Assembly (NCBI RefSeq): GCF_019880585.1
Contig: NZ_JAINVV010000012.1
Coordinates: 186,001 to 250,000, forward strand
Reading direction: 5' to 3'
Source: Sphingomonas colocasiae
GTDB lineage: Bacteria; Pseudomonadota; Alphaproteobacteria; Sphingomonadales; Sphingomonadaceae
DNA: 64,000 bases
How positions within the stretch are numbered: position 1 is the first letter of the stretch; each line of letters begins with the position of its first letter. Shown piece after piece: positions 25,374 to 33,846 of the stretch. The translations under genes were made by a program, and so were the position numbers. The notes under the pieces are model-generated. The model was not told the origin of the DNA and searched no databases. It worked only from the letters and a program-made list of their open reading frames with translations.

Positions 25374-26676
25374 TCTCGCGCTCATCGACCGCGTCCAGGC
25401 ACTTGATCTGTTCCCGTCAACCGGGGCGATCCAGCGCCTCTCCCCAGGAGAGATAGAGGCGAATGGCCCGGACGCACCAATCGGCGCGCATTGCGAGGTT
25501 CTTTCGTCAAGGAACGGCAGCGTCCTCTTTCGCGCGCAAGTCGCTTCGGTCTCGTCGGATGCCATCACACTGGTTCCATTTCAGCCCGTTACCCGAGCCC
25601 ATATCGGAGACCAGGTGAGGCTTCTTTCTGGCCGGGGCGGAAGCGCGGTCGGCAATGACCTGGCAGGTCGTGCCATCGATGCACTGGGTCGGCCGCTTGA
25701 CGGCGGCGGCCCGCCCAATCTCAAGCACCGCAGCAGCGGCATGACCGATGTTCTTGATCGTATCGCGCCGACCCGACCGTTCGCGACAGGCGTGCGCGCG
25801 ATCGATGGCCTTCTGACCATTGGCCTTGGGCAGCGGATCGGTATTTTCGCGGCAAGCGGTGTGGGCAAGACAAGGCTCATCGAGCAGGTCATTCGGCAGG
25901 CAGATTGCCAACGGATCATCATCTGCCAGATCGGTGAGCGCGGCCGCGAGGTCGAGGCGCTCTGGTCGGAGTTGAAAGGCTCAGGAGAGCTCAGCCGGGT
26001 CAGCATAGTCGCCGCGACGTCCGACGAGAGCGCCCCCATGCGGACGCTCTGCCTTGAGCAGGCGCTCGGCATGGCGGAATTCTGGCGGGACCAGGGGGAG
26101 GATGTGCTCCTGGTCGTGGATTCGGTCACGCGTTATGCGATGGCCTTGCGCGAGATCGGCCTGATCGCAGGCGAGCCGCCGATGTTACGCGCCTATACGC
26201 CGAATGTGTTGCGAGAACTCCCGCGCATCGTGGAGCGCTGCGGCGCCGTACGATCGGGCGGGTCCATCACCGGCTTGTTCACGGTGCTGAGTGAAGGAGA
26301 CGATGTCGACGATCCGATCGTCGAGGTGATGAAGTCGCTGCTGGATGGTCATATCCTGCTGTCGCGAAAGCTTGCCGAGGCCGGGCACTTTCCGGCAATC
26401 GATGTCGGCCGGAGCATCAGCCGGCTGTTCGATCAGCTGGTCGAAGACCGCCAAGTCGCGGCTGCCCGCATCATACGCGCCAGGCTCGCCCGCTACGAGG
26501 AAGCGCGGGTGCTTGTCGAAAGCGGCATGTATAAACAGGGTTCCGACCCTGCCATCGATGTCGCGATTTCAGCGAGGGCGCCGATCGCCGAGTTCCTGCG
26601 CCAGTCCGATCGGCACAGCGAAACACCCTCTCGGACGCTGCAGCATCTGTTGAGCCTGTCCGGAGGTGCTTCCTGA
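25366..26676 (+). CDS. fliI: flagellar export ATPase FliI
   Basis: A 436-aa F1-beta-like ATPase. Walker A is IFAASGVGKT (about residues 158-167), Walker B is VLLVVDSVTRYAMALREIGL, and the family blocks QIGERGREVEALW, AYTPNVLRELPRIVERCG, GSITGLFTVLSEGDDVDDPI and DGHILLSRKLAEAGHFPAID are all present. The ATG at 25366 lies eight bases inside fliH. FliI hydrolyses ATP to release substrates from chaperones at the gate. Catalytic residues are intact, so the export apparatus should be active. Confidence 0.95.
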   Translation: MNSLALIDRVQALDLFPSTGAIQRLSPGEIEANGPDAPIGAHCEVLSSRNGSVLFRAQVASVSSDAITLVPFQPVTRAHIGDQVRLLSGRGGSAVGNDLAGRAIDALGRPLDGGGPPNLKHRSSGMTDVLDRIAPTRPFATGVRAIDGLLTIGLGQRIGIFAASGVGKTRLIEQVIRQADCQRIIICQIGERGREVEALWSELKGSGELSRVSIVAATSDESAPMRTLCLEQALGMAEFWRDQGEDVLLVVDSVTRYAMALREIGLIAGEPPMLRAYTPNVLRELPRIVERCGAVRSGGSITGLFTVLSEGDDVDDPIVEVMKSLLDGHILLSRKLAEAGHFPAIDVGRSISRLFDQLVEDRQVAAARIIRARLARYEEARVLVESGMYKQGSDPAIDVAISARAPIAEFLRQSDRHSETPSRTLQHLLSLSGGAS

Positions 26677-26677
26677 G

Positions 26678-27124
26678 ATGCGGAGCCGGAACAGCCTCGA
26701 AACCCTGCGTGACATCACAGCACTTAGAACGGCACAGGTCGATCTCGCGACCCAGGCGCTTCAGCAGGCCGACACGTCCTGGACGAACGCACGTCGTCAA
26801 CGCGACGACGCATGCCGCGAACGCGACGCTGCCGCGGACAACTGGTTGACCGTGCTGCAATCCCGTTCGCTTGATCCAAGCCTGGCGTCACTATCGGGCC
26901 AGTGGCTGGTCGATCGTGAAGCAGCGCTGCGTTCGGCAACGCTCAGCGAGACCATCGCCCAGAGCAATCGCGACACGGCAGCCTCAACGCTGGCCCAACG
27001 CCATGCGGAGCTCGACACCAGCAGGGAGATCGCAACACGCGTCAAGCGCGGCATCGACAAGCGCAATGAAGAGGCTCGCGCGCTGGAACTGGCGGACAGC
27101 CATCTGCGGAAACGCTCGATATGA
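26678..27124 (+). CDS. fliJ: FliJ-like export chaperone
   Basis: A 148-aa protein that is almost wholly an antiparallel coiled coil (LRTAQVDLATQALQQADTSW, DDACRERDAAADNWL, ... TRVKRGIDKRNEEARALELA). This shape and the position after fliI match FliJ, the central stalk of the ATPase ring. The ATG at 26678 with GGAGG about 11 bases upstream is preferred; a GTG at 26666 is possible. It overlaps the next gene by four bases. Identity beyond shape and context is not provable. Confidence 0.75.
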   Translation: MRSRNSLETLRDITALRTAQVDLATQALQQADTSWTNARRQRDDACRERDAAADNWLTVLQSRSLDPSLASLSGQWLVDREAALRSATLSETIAQSNRDTAASTLAQRHAELDTSREIATRVKRGIDKRNEEARALELADSHLRKRSI

Positions 27125-28344
27125 CTCTCCAGATCGCGTACTCCGCGCTTCCCTTCCTTCCCGCCGGCCCGCCCGCGCTCGCGCAAGCGCCGCTTTCGCC
27201 CGAAGCGGACACCGGCTTCGCTCAACTGCTCGCCGCGCGCTCAGTTGCGCCGGCCACCAGCGAAACCCCAGGTGCCCTCTCTCCAGCCGAAGCGGCGATG
27301 GGCAAGTTGGTCGCAGCATCTCTTTCCGCGCCGAAAGAGATGCTGAAGAACGACCAACATGCTCGTGGCGAATTTCGTGACGTCGACGCGCCCGCGCTCT
27401 CCCCAACACTTCCAGCGCCGATCCAGCCCGATGCGTCACAGCCTGAGCCAGCGACGATCTCGACCGTCGAGCATCGCACGCTGCCGCCGGATCGATCGGA
27501 GAATCTGGCCGTCCGCGCCGATTTGCCAATCCGGGAATCGATCAGTCCCGATGAGCATATCGTCCACCAGCAGCCTGCGAACGACAAGCCCCTGGCCTCG
27601 CCCTCTCCTGCAAGCGCATTAGGGCTCGCCGGCTCGGTCGAACGGACGATATCGAACGCAGACATGCGCAAGTCGGCGGACCGGGAAGCTGCTCCGCTCG
27701 CCATCGCGTTTGTCGCGGCGGGCATCTTCGAATTGCCAGCGCCCGATGTCGATGGACTGGTCACGCTCTCGCCCCTTGAGCCCCTGCATTTGCCTCGTGG
27801 ATTGGACAGGGCGCCATCCATCCAGTTATCGGGCCGAAGCGCTCACCAAATATCGCATCCACTATCGCCCGTAGTTGGTGGCGAGATGCCGACCGCGCTG
27901 TTGGCACCTCCTCGATCCTTCACGCGCCATATGCCGGTGATCGCGGCAGGAACAGCAAGCAGCAAAGCGCCCTCCTCCACAGCCGACGACGCGGCGTCGG
28001 TTCAGAGTCCGCCGATCGACCAATGGCTGACCTCCGTTTCGGGGGAGCCGGGTGCTTCAGAGCCCGCACTCGCCGAGCCTCTCAATGCCGAGCCTCGCCG
28101 AAATGTAGGCGCGCATTCTCAACGCTCGGAATTCGTCGCGTCGCTTCTTCCGGTTTGCGTCACGCTCCATGCCATGGGCGAAAGCGTGAAACTTACGGTC
28201 CGAATGGCGGCGAACCAAAGCAGTGACGATCCCGCAGAGTTCGAGAGGATGGCTGCCAAGTTGCTCTCCTCGGAGGGCTTCGATCTCAGGACCGTCATCA
28301 TGAACGGAAATCAGGCTCATACCGCGCGAGGGAATCAGCGATGA
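27121..28344 (+). CDS. fliK: hook-length control protein FliK-like
   Basis: A 407-aa Pro/Ala/Ser-rich protein. The first ~330 residues are low-complexity and probably disordered, as expected of the molecular ruler; the last ~75 form a small domain, VCVTLHAMGESVKLTVRMAA ... EFERMAAKLLSSEGFDLRTV, similar to FliK C-terminal domains that contact FlhB. It is secreted during hook growth. Retaining both FliK and the FlhB cleavage site indicates that hook length and substrate switching are controlled. Confidence 0.78.
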   Translation: MTLQIAYSALPFLPAGPPALAQAPLSPEADTGFAQLLAARSVAPATSETPGALSPAEAAMGKLVAASLSAPKEMLKNDQHARGEFRDVDAPALSPTLPAPIQPDASQPEPATISTVEHRTLPPDRSENLAVRADLPIRESISPDEHIVHQQPANDKPLASPSPASALGLAGSVERTISNADMRKSADREAAPLAIAFVAAGIFELPAPDVDGLVTLSPLEPLHLPRGLDRAPSIQLSGRSAHQISHPLSPVVGGEMPTALLAPPRSFTRHMPVIAAGTASSKAPSSTADDAASVQSPPIDQWLTSVSGEPGASEPALAEPLNAEPRRNVGAHSQRSEFVASLLPVCVTLHAMGESVKLTVRMAANQSSDDPAEFERMAAKLLSSEGFDLRTVIMNGNQAHTARGNQR

Positions 28345-28799
28345 ACATCATGCCTCTTATGGCGGGGCAGGCCGTGACGCCGGCAGCGGGTGCTGCAACC
28401 AACACCGATTCGACCGCGAAGTCGGTGACCGACGCCTTTGGACTAAGCTTTGAATCGCTCCTCAAGATCGTGCTGACGCAGCTGACCTACCAGGATCCGC
28501 TCAAGCCGATGGACAATTATGAGTTCGTCTCGCAGCTCGCGCAATTTTCTCAAATTCAGCAGGGCCAGAAAACCAATGACAGCCTGGACACGCTCGTTCG
28601 CGCCCAGGCGACCTTGCAGGCCACATCGCTTCTTGGCCGGCGGGTCGACATCGACGCGGGATCGACCACGCTGACCGGCAAGGTGAAGGCGATCACATTC
28701 CGTGACGGTGAAACGAAGCTCACCGTTGAGACCACGCAAGGCCTCACCATCAACGATCTATCGCTCACTTCTGTTGTTCAGATCAGGGAAGGGAATTGA
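28341..28799 (+). CDS. flgD: hook-cap/scaffold protein FlgD, minimal
   Basis: A 152-aa protein with the conserved N-terminal block FESLLKIVLTQLTYQDPLKP, MDNYEFVSQLAQFSQIQQ and SLLGRRVDID. This directs export and caps the growing hook. Canonical FlgD (about 220-230 aa) contains a tudor-like fold with an inserted Ig-like domain; here only a short tudor-like part (TGKVKAITFRDGETKLTVET) remains. The 4-base overlap with fliK is standard coupling. Confidence 0.88.
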   Translation: MNIMPLMAGQAVTPAAGAATNTDSTAKSVTDAFGLSFESLLKIVLTQLTYQDPLKPMDNYEFVSQLAQFSQIQQGQKTNDSLDTLVRAQATLQATSLLGRRVDIDAGSTTLTGKVKAITFRDGETKLTVETTQGLTINDLSLTSVVQIREGN

Positions 28800-28800
28800 C

Positions 28801-29976
28801 ATGCTTGGATCAATCTATGTCGGACTGAGTGGCTTGCAGGCCTATTCAAAGGGCCTTCAGCAGGTCAGCAACAATGTCGCCAACCTGAATTCGCAGGGCT
28901 TCCGGTCATCGGTGGTGACCTTCTCGAACCTCCAATCGTCGCGCGAGTCGGGGGGGATCGGTTATTCCAGCGTCTCGGACAATCCGAGCGGCGGTGTAGC
29001 CCTCGGCCAGTCCATGCTCGACTTCACCCCGGGCCAGTTGCGGCAGACCACGCGCGATCTGGACCTTGCAGTCGATGGATCCGGTTTCCTGGTCCTGATG
29101 AGGGGCAGCGAGATTCGTTACGCACGCACCGGGAGTTTCGAGGTCAATGAGGACGGCTATGTAACCCTCCAGGGAACCGATTGGCGCCTGGCGACGCTCG
29201 ATGCCTCGGGACGCGCGGTCTCGCTTTCGGTCGATAACGCGCGAACCAGTGCGCCCGAAAAGACCACGAAAATCGCGTTCGCCGACAATCTCTCCTCCAC
29301 CGCGACCACCCACAGCATCAACAACATCAAGGTCTATGGTGCAAATGGCGAAGAGCATGTCTGGAAGATCGATTTCAGCCGCGAGGAAACCTCCACTGAC
29401 TGGACCGTAAAAGTCACCGACGAGAAGGACCGCGTTATCGGTGAGAAGACCCTGAGCGTCAGCGGCAGCGCGCCGACAAGCGAGACCAACAAGCTGCTCT
29501 TCGCCGATGCCGATAACGGCCTGTCGGTCGAGTTCGATTTCAGCGGAAAAGTCACCTCCTATTCCTTCGGCACTGTCTCCTCGCTGCGCGCCTCTTCGGT
29601 CGATGGACAAGGCACCGGGGCACTCTCCTCGATTGCGGTCAATGAGAAAGGTGAACTGGAACTCGCCTATTCGAACGACAAGAAGGCTTCGTTCGGCGCG
29701 GTCGCTCTGGCGACCTTCCGCGATCCGCAGGCGCTGAGGCAGGAAGCTGGCGGCCTCTTCACCTTTGACGGCAGCACTGAAGTGCAGATGCTTTCAAGCA
29801 GCGATCCGCGCGTCGGCTCGGTGGTCTCCCGGCGGCTCGAGGCGTCGAACGTGGATCTTTCGCAGGAATTCGGCGAGCTCATTCTCATCCAGCGCGGCTT
29901 CCAGGCCAGTTCCCAGATCGTCAGCGTCGCCAACGATATGATCCAGCAACTCTTCGGCATCCGTGGGCAGGGATGA
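28801..29976 (+). CDS. flgE: flagellar hook protein FlgE
   Basis: A 391-aa axial protein, ATG at 28801 one base after the flgD stop. The N-terminal GLSGLQAYSKGLQQVSNNVA and NLNSQGFRSS, the segment TTRDLDLAVDGSGFLVLM, the domain between residues ~150 and 330 and the C-terminal ASNVDLSQEFGELILIQRGF plus QASSQIVSVANDMIQQLFGI are typical of FlgE. It would form the extracellular hook. Since no hook-associated proteins are encoded nearby, the hook could be the terminal external structure. Confidence 0.92.
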   Translation: MLGSIYVGLSGLQAYSKGLQQVSNNVANLNSQGFRSSVVTFSNLQSSRESGGIGYSSVSDNPSGGVALGQSMLDFTPGQLRQTTRDLDLAVDGSGFLVLMRGSEIRYARTGSFEVNEDGYVTLQGTDWRLATLDASGRAVSLSVDNARTSAPEKTTKIAFADNLSSTATTHSINNIKVYGANGEEHVWKIDFSREETSTDWTVKVTDEKDRVIGEKTLSVSGSAPTSETNKLLFADADNGLSVEFDFSGKVTSYSFGTVSSLRASSVDGQGTGALSSIAVNEKGELELAYSNDKKASFGAVALATFRDPQALRQEAGGLFTFDGSTEVQMLSSSDPRVGSVVSRRLEASNVDLSQEFGELILIQRGFQASSQIVSVANDMIQQLFGIRGQG

Positions 29977-30722
29977 CGCTAAAGCCTACCGCCTGGCTTC
30001 CACCTGAACAGCCCGGAGAAAGTCTGGACATATTGAACAATATGTTCAGCAACTGGCTGAGCGAATGGATTGTCGAGCCTCCGGTCCACCACGTTGAGGA
30101 ATCGGCCTGCGAAGGCAGGAAGTTCCGGTGGTGGGGCGGTCCGCTCTTCGCCATTGGCATTTCGGAGCAGGATCGTATCGCGCTCGGAAAGTCGGTGCTG
30201 GGCGGGGAAGGCGATGTTTCGCACGAAAGGGACCGCCGGATCTTCGAGGCGGTCGCCATTTCCTCCCTCTCGGCGCTGGCGGAAACCATGCGCCAGGCTA
30301 TCGGAAGCGAAAGCCCCGCCTTGGAAAGCACCGCGCCCCCGACGATCGGAGAGAGCCGCACATATCACCTCGCTTGTCCAGAGAGCAGTTGGGCAATCGA
30401 GTTGGCGATCACGCCCGGCGCGGCCATTGCCTTGCGAAAACATCGCGCCGGGCGCCGGACGGTTCCTGAACTCACAACGCTCGGCGCCGCGCTTGCCGAT
30501 GTCGAGGTCGATCTGGGATGCCATCTTGGCGGCGCATCGCTTTCCGCGGGTCAACTGGACGATCTGGCAGTGGGCGATCTGATCGTCCTGGACGGCCGGT
30601 TGAAAGACACCCTCCCCCTGACCCTCGGCGGCGAAATCACCCGGCACGGCAGGGCGGAGATCGGCGTGGAAGGCGCGTCCCATCATCTGCGTATCACCGA
30701 AACCCCGGATCTATATTTATGA
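29973..30722 (+). CDS. fliM: degenerate FliM / SctQ-like C-ring protein
   Basis: A 249-aa cytoplasmic protein; the C-terminal ~80 residues (from about VDLGCHLGGASLSAGQLDDL through LPLTLGGEITRHGRAEIGV) form a SPOA domain like those of FliM, FliN and SctQ. The N-terminal part does not show the EIDALL CheY-binding motif of FliM, nor the GGxG-containing middle domain motif that contacts FliG. It is also short (FliM is about 330 aa). It resembles SctQ of non-flagellar type III systems. With fliN it probably forms a sorting platform. The name fliM reflects position and the SPOA domain only. Confidence 0.68.
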   Translation: MTLKPTAWLPPEQPGESLDILNNMFSNWLSEWIVEPPVHHVEESACEGRKFRWWGGPLFAIGISEQDRIALGKSVLGGEGDVSHERDRRIFEAVAISSLSALAETMRQAIGSESPALESTAPPTIGESRTYHLACPESSWAIELAITPGAAIALRKHRAGRRTVPELTTLGAALADVEVDLGCHLGGASLSAGQLDDLAVGDLIVLDGRLKDTLPLTLGGEITRHGRAEIGVEGASHHLRITETPDLYL

Positions 30723-31003
30723 CCATCGCTGAAAAATTCCTCGACCAAACGGCTGCGTCCGCCCGCGATGTGGTGCGCACCGCCATTGATGGTCTGCCGG
30801 TCAGGGTCGAGGCCATTCTGGGCGCGGCCAGCGTGAAGGTCGGCGAACTCTCCAGCCTGAAGCCTGGAGACACACTGCCGCTCGAAAATCTGCTTGGCGA
30901 TCCGGTCTCGCTCCGCCTTAATGGCAAGACGATCGCCTATGGCGAACTCGTGTCGATGGGCGACAATTTCGCGGTCCGCATCCAGGCCATCGCGCAGGAA
31001 TAG
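30719..31003 (+). CDS. fliN: C-ring protein FliN
   Basis: A 94-aa SPOA protein: DGLPVRVEAILGAASVKVGE, LKPGDTLPLENLLGDPVSLR, LNGKTIAYGELVSMGDNFAV and RIQAI match the FliN core very well. The start at 30719 overlaps the preceding stop. It lacks the longer N-terminal extension found in many FliN proteins. With the FliM-like protein it would form the cytoplasmic ring and bind FliH. Confidence 0.9.
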   Translation: MTIAEKFLDQTAASARDVVRTAIDGLPVRVEAILGAASVKVGELSSLKPGDTLPLENLLGDPVSLRLNGKTIAYGELVSMGDNFAVRIQAIAQE

Positions 31004-31009
31004 TTCCGG

Positions 31010-31411
31010 ATGCGCGCAACCAGTGTGATCCTGGCCATCGGTGGCGCGCTGTGTGCGCTGCCGGGCATCGCGCATGCACAGCGTCTGGCGGGCGGTGAAG
31101 CCGCCAATGTTTCGATCATCCGCGTGGCAGCCGCGCTTGCAGTGAGCGTCGCAGCCGCTTTCGCGCTGATCATATTGATCCGGAGCCGCATGGCGAATGG
31201 ACGTAGCCGGACAATGCCGGGCTTCCTGGGCGGGCTCAAGCAAAGCCGGCGACTGTCGGCGATCGAAGTGCTCAGAGTCTCGCCACAAGCCGAACTCGCG
31301 CTCGTCGATTGTGACGGGACCGAATATCTTCTCTTTTACGGGCAATCCGGAATCGAGATTCTGTCGCGCCGCGAGCGCAGCAATATCGATGCACAGGGCG
31401 GGGTCGACTAA
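31010..31411 (+). CDS. fliO: flagellar assembly protein FliO
   Basis: A 133-aa protein with a cleavable-type N-terminus (ILAIGGALCALPGIAHAQ), one transmembrane helix (AAALAVSVAAAFALIILIRS) and a small cytoplasmic SH3-like domain (LKQSRRLSAIEVLRVSPQAE, LALVDCDGTEYLLFYGQ). That is the FliO layout, and it precedes fliP. FliO helps assemble the FliP ring of the export gate. The family is poorly conserved but context is decisive. Confidence 0.85.
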   Translation: MRATSVILAIGGALCALPGIAHAQRLAGGEAANVSIIRVAAALAVSVAAAFALIILIRSRMANGRSRTMPGFLGGLKQSRRLSAIEVLRVSPQAELALVDCDGTEYLLFYGQSGIEILSRRERSNIDAQGGVD

Positions 31412-31412
31412 G

Positions 31413-32132
31413 ATGCGCCGGCGCCTGCCACTGCTCAGCGCGGCTCCCGCGATGATGCTTGCTTTCATGCCGCAGACCGCGCTTGCAAGCCCATTGGCCG
31501 CTGTCGGATCGAGCGATATCGTCCGAACCGCCGTCATCCTGACCCTTCTCGCGGTCTTGCCGACACTCATCATCGCCATGACGAGTTTCACGCGCATCGT
31601 CATCGTGCTGTCTATGGTCCGGCACGCTTTCGGCATGCCGGAGACGCCACCCAACGCCGTCCTCGTCAGCCTGGCGCTGTTCCTCACCATGTTCAGCATG
31701 AAGCCCGTCGCCGAGGAGATGCACAAACAGGCCTTGCAGCCCTATCTGGCCGGGCGAGTCACGCTGGAAGCCGCAATGGAAAAGGGCACCGCGCCGCTGC
31801 GCCGCTTCATGCTCGCCCAGACCCGCGACGAGGATCTGGCGACGATCTATCGCGCGTCCCGCACGCCCCTGCCATCGACGCCAGATCAGGTGGAACTGGC
31901 GAAGCTGGTGCCGGCGTTCATCATCAACGAATTGCGCGTAGCCTTCACGATCGGCTTCGTGATCCTGCTACCCTTCCTGCTTATCGACCTAGTGGTATCG
32001 GCGATCCTGCTTTCGCTGGGTATGATGATGGTGCCACCCACCACGATCTCGCTCCCCATCAAGCTGCTCATGTTCGTGCTGGTCGATGGCTGGTCGCTGA
32101 TCATCCTGGGGGTCCTGGGAAGTTTCCGGTGA
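31413..32132 (+). CDS. fliP: flagellar export gate protein FliP
   Basis: A 239-aa membrane protein; ATG at 31413 one base after the fliO stop. After a cleavable signal (ending TALAS) come FliP blocks: ILTLLAVLPTLIIAMTSFTR, IVIVLSMVRHAFGMPETPPN, VLVSLALFLTMFSMKPV, LVPAFIINELRVAFTIGFVI and SLGMMMVPPTTISLPIKLLM. Five or six FliP copies form the core of the gate with FliQ and FliR, whose genes lie 19 kb away at the left end of the cluster. Complete and apparently functional. Confidence 0.95.
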   Translation: MRRRLPLLSAAPAMMLAFMPQTALASPLAAVGSSDIVRTAVILTLLAVLPTLIIAMTSFTRIVIVLSMVRHAFGMPETPPNAVLVSLALFLTMFSMKPVAEEMHKQALQPYLAGRVTLEAAMEKGTAPLRRFMLAQTRDEDLATIYRASRTPLPSTPDQVELAKLVPAFIINELRVAFTIGFVILLPFLLIDLVVSAILLSLGMMMVPPTTISLPIKLLMFVLVDGWSLIILGVLGSFR

Positions 32133-32881
32133 CGCGGCGGCAGCGGCTTCCAACCGGCATGGACCTACTGGTTCGCCCGGACCGGGCCGAAGCATCGCTC
32201 TGGCGGCGTTTCAAATCTTCGGGACATCCGCGGCTTCGAGAAAGCCTGTTTGAGCGATATCGTCGCTTTGCCCGCTCCCTGGCACGCCGCCATGCGCGCC
32301 GCAGCGCTCTGGGCAACGATGTCGTCGCCGATCTGGAGCAATGCGCCTATGGCGGCTTGCTCGAAGCCATCGACCGCTATGATCCAGCCAGAGGCACCTC
32401 GTTCCTCTCATTCGCAACTGCGCGGATCGCGGGAAGTATTGTCGATGGTCTTGGCAATCTGGACGAGCACAATGCGCAATACCGGTTTCGACGGAGGGCT
32501 GAGCGCGAAAGACTCGATTCGCTCATCGGCGACGAAGCCAGGACCGGACAGGGAAATGCGATCGGGCAGTTGACCGACCTGATTGCCGAACTTGCGCTTG
32601 GGCTCATCCTGGCGGCTGAGGAGAACGAGGCCAGCGGCCCTTATAGTGGAAGACCTGACAGCGGTTTCGACACTCTCGCCTGGCGGCAAACGAAAATCCT
32701 GCTCCACCAGCGGGTTGATTCGCTGTCGGAGTTCGAGCGCATCGTCGTTCGGCAACACTACCAGAACGACCTGCTTTTCTCGCAGATAGCCACTATGCTT
32801 GGCCTATCGCGTGGCCGGATATCCCAGATCCATAAAAGTGCACTCGGGAAACTGCGAAAAACGATGAGGTTCATACAATGA
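32129..32881 (+). CDS. fliA: sigma-28-like (FliA/WhiG-type) sigma factor
   Basis: A 250-aa RNA polymerase sigma factor with GTG start overlapping the fliP stop. Region 2 is evident in ADLEQCAYGGLLEAIDRYDP and ARGTSFLSFATARIAGSIVD; region 4 in LSEFERIVVRQHYQNDLLFS and QIATMLGLSRGRISQIHKSA. Between them region 3 is diverged (AELALGLILAAEENEASGP). This organisation is the FliA type, which normally drives late flagellar genes once the hook is complete and the anti-sigma FlgM is exported. No flgM is seen in the window. Its natural target nearby could be the Rhs gene. Confidence 0.82.
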   Translation: MTRRQRLPTGMDLLVRPDRAEASLWRRFKSSGHPRLRESLFERYRRFARSLARRHARRSALGNDVVADLEQCAYGGLLEAIDRYDPARGTSFLSFATARIAGSIVDGLGNLDEHNAQYRFRRRAERERLDSLIGDEARTGQGNAIGQLTDLIAELALGLILAAEENEASGPYSGRPDSGFDTLAWRQTKILLHQRVDSLSEFERIVVRQHYQNDLLFSQIATMLGLSRGRISQIHKSALGKLRKTMRFIQ

Positions 32882-33435
32882 CGGATTCGCTCTGCGCCGA
32901 AGATGCGCTCCAGGATATCATCCTGACCGCGCAAGCTGATTCCGCCCGCGCGGTCGACAAGATCGATCAGCTTTTGCAAAAGCACCCTGGGGATGCACGT
33001 CTGCATTTTCTGAAAGGCTCCTTGCTCGTCGAGCTCAAGCGCCATTTTGAGGCCCATCGCGCGATGTCGCAGGCCATCGCGATTGCGCCGGATTTCGAGA
33101 TCGCCCGCTTCCAGCTCGGTTTTTTCGAACTGACATCCGGCGAGGCGGATCGCGCCATCGAGACCTGGAGGCCATTGAAGGATCTCCCGATCGAACATTA
33201 TCTGCGCCGGTTCGTCGTCGGGCTCGAACATCTGATCGACGACCGTTTCGAACAATGCGTGACCGAACTCGGCGCTGGCATCGCCGCCAACACCGAAAAC
33301 CTGCCACTCAATCGCGACATGGAACTCATTATCGCAAGATGCGCGGAGATCCTGACGCCGAACGCCGATGCCACGCAGAAGGAGAGTGATGTGGTTTCAG
33401 CCACATCGTTCCTGCTTGGCAGCAAGTCCCGGTAG
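32878..33435 (+). CDS. TPR-repeat protein, candidate chaperone
   Basis: A 185-aa cytoplasmic protein with about three TPR-like repeats: AVDKIDQLLQKHPGDARLHF, LKRHFEAHRAMSQAIAIAPD, FEIARFQLGFFELTSGEADR. No signal peptide. It overlaps the sigma gene by four bases. In size and repeat number it resembles class II type III secretion chaperones (SycD/LcrH), which bind translocator proteins, but the sequence signature of that group is not certain. Not a standard flagellar gene. Confidence 0.72.
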   Translation: MTDSLCAEDALQDIILTAQADSARAVDKIDQLLQKHPGDARLHFLKGSLLVELKRHFEAHRAMSQAIAIAPDFEIARFQLGFFELTSGEADRAIETWRPLKDLPIEHYLRRFVVGLEHLIDDRFEQCVTELGAGIAANTENLPLNRDMELIIARCAEILTPNADATQKESDVVSATSFLLGSKSR

Positions 33436-33441
33436 ATTGCC

Positions 33442-33783
33442 GTGACTTCGATCAATCGTGTCGACCAGGCGATCCTGCTGCTCCAGGATCGCCTGAAGCG
33501 ACTTCAGGAGCGTAACGGCAGCAAGGCGACCGATCCTGGCAAAGCCCAGAGATCGGACAAATCTGACGCCCTGGCACCACTGCGCCGGATGACCCGGCAG
33601 GGCGGCATCAGCGAGGAAGATTTGCGGCGCGCCCTGGTTCGGACGCTGCTCTCGAACGCGCTGGGCGGGGAGCAGGTGTCGAGCCTGGAATTCAACTCGA
33701 TCGCGGATCAGGTGTTGCGCATCCTCGAGAGCAACGATGCCGGCCGCGACCTGTTGCAACGCGCCTTGTCCGACCTCGAGTAG
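33442..33783 (+). CDS. unknown 113-aa protein, last gene of the flagellar operon
   Basis: A small helical protein starting with GTG at 33442, six bases after the TPR gene. It begins with a helix (DQAILLLQDRLKRLQERNG), has a Lys/Asp/Ser-rich linker, and ends with a helical bundle (SEEDLRRALVRTLLSNALGG, FNSIADQVLRILESNDAGRD, LLQRALSDLE). No family recognised. Size and acidic helical end recall small secretion chaperones or adaptor proteins. It is the gene closest to the Rhs gene, 141 bases upstream of it. Confidence 0.65.
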   Translation: MTSINRVDQAILLLQDRLKRLQERNGSKATDPGKAQRSDKSDALAPLRRMTRQGGISEEDLRRALVRTLLSNALGGEQVSSLEFNSIADQVLRILESNDAGRDLLQRALSDLE

Positions 33784-33846
33784 ATCAACACCAACGGCCC
33801 GCTGGAGGGCGGGATCGGGCGCAATCGCGCTTACAAAGATTCTTCT

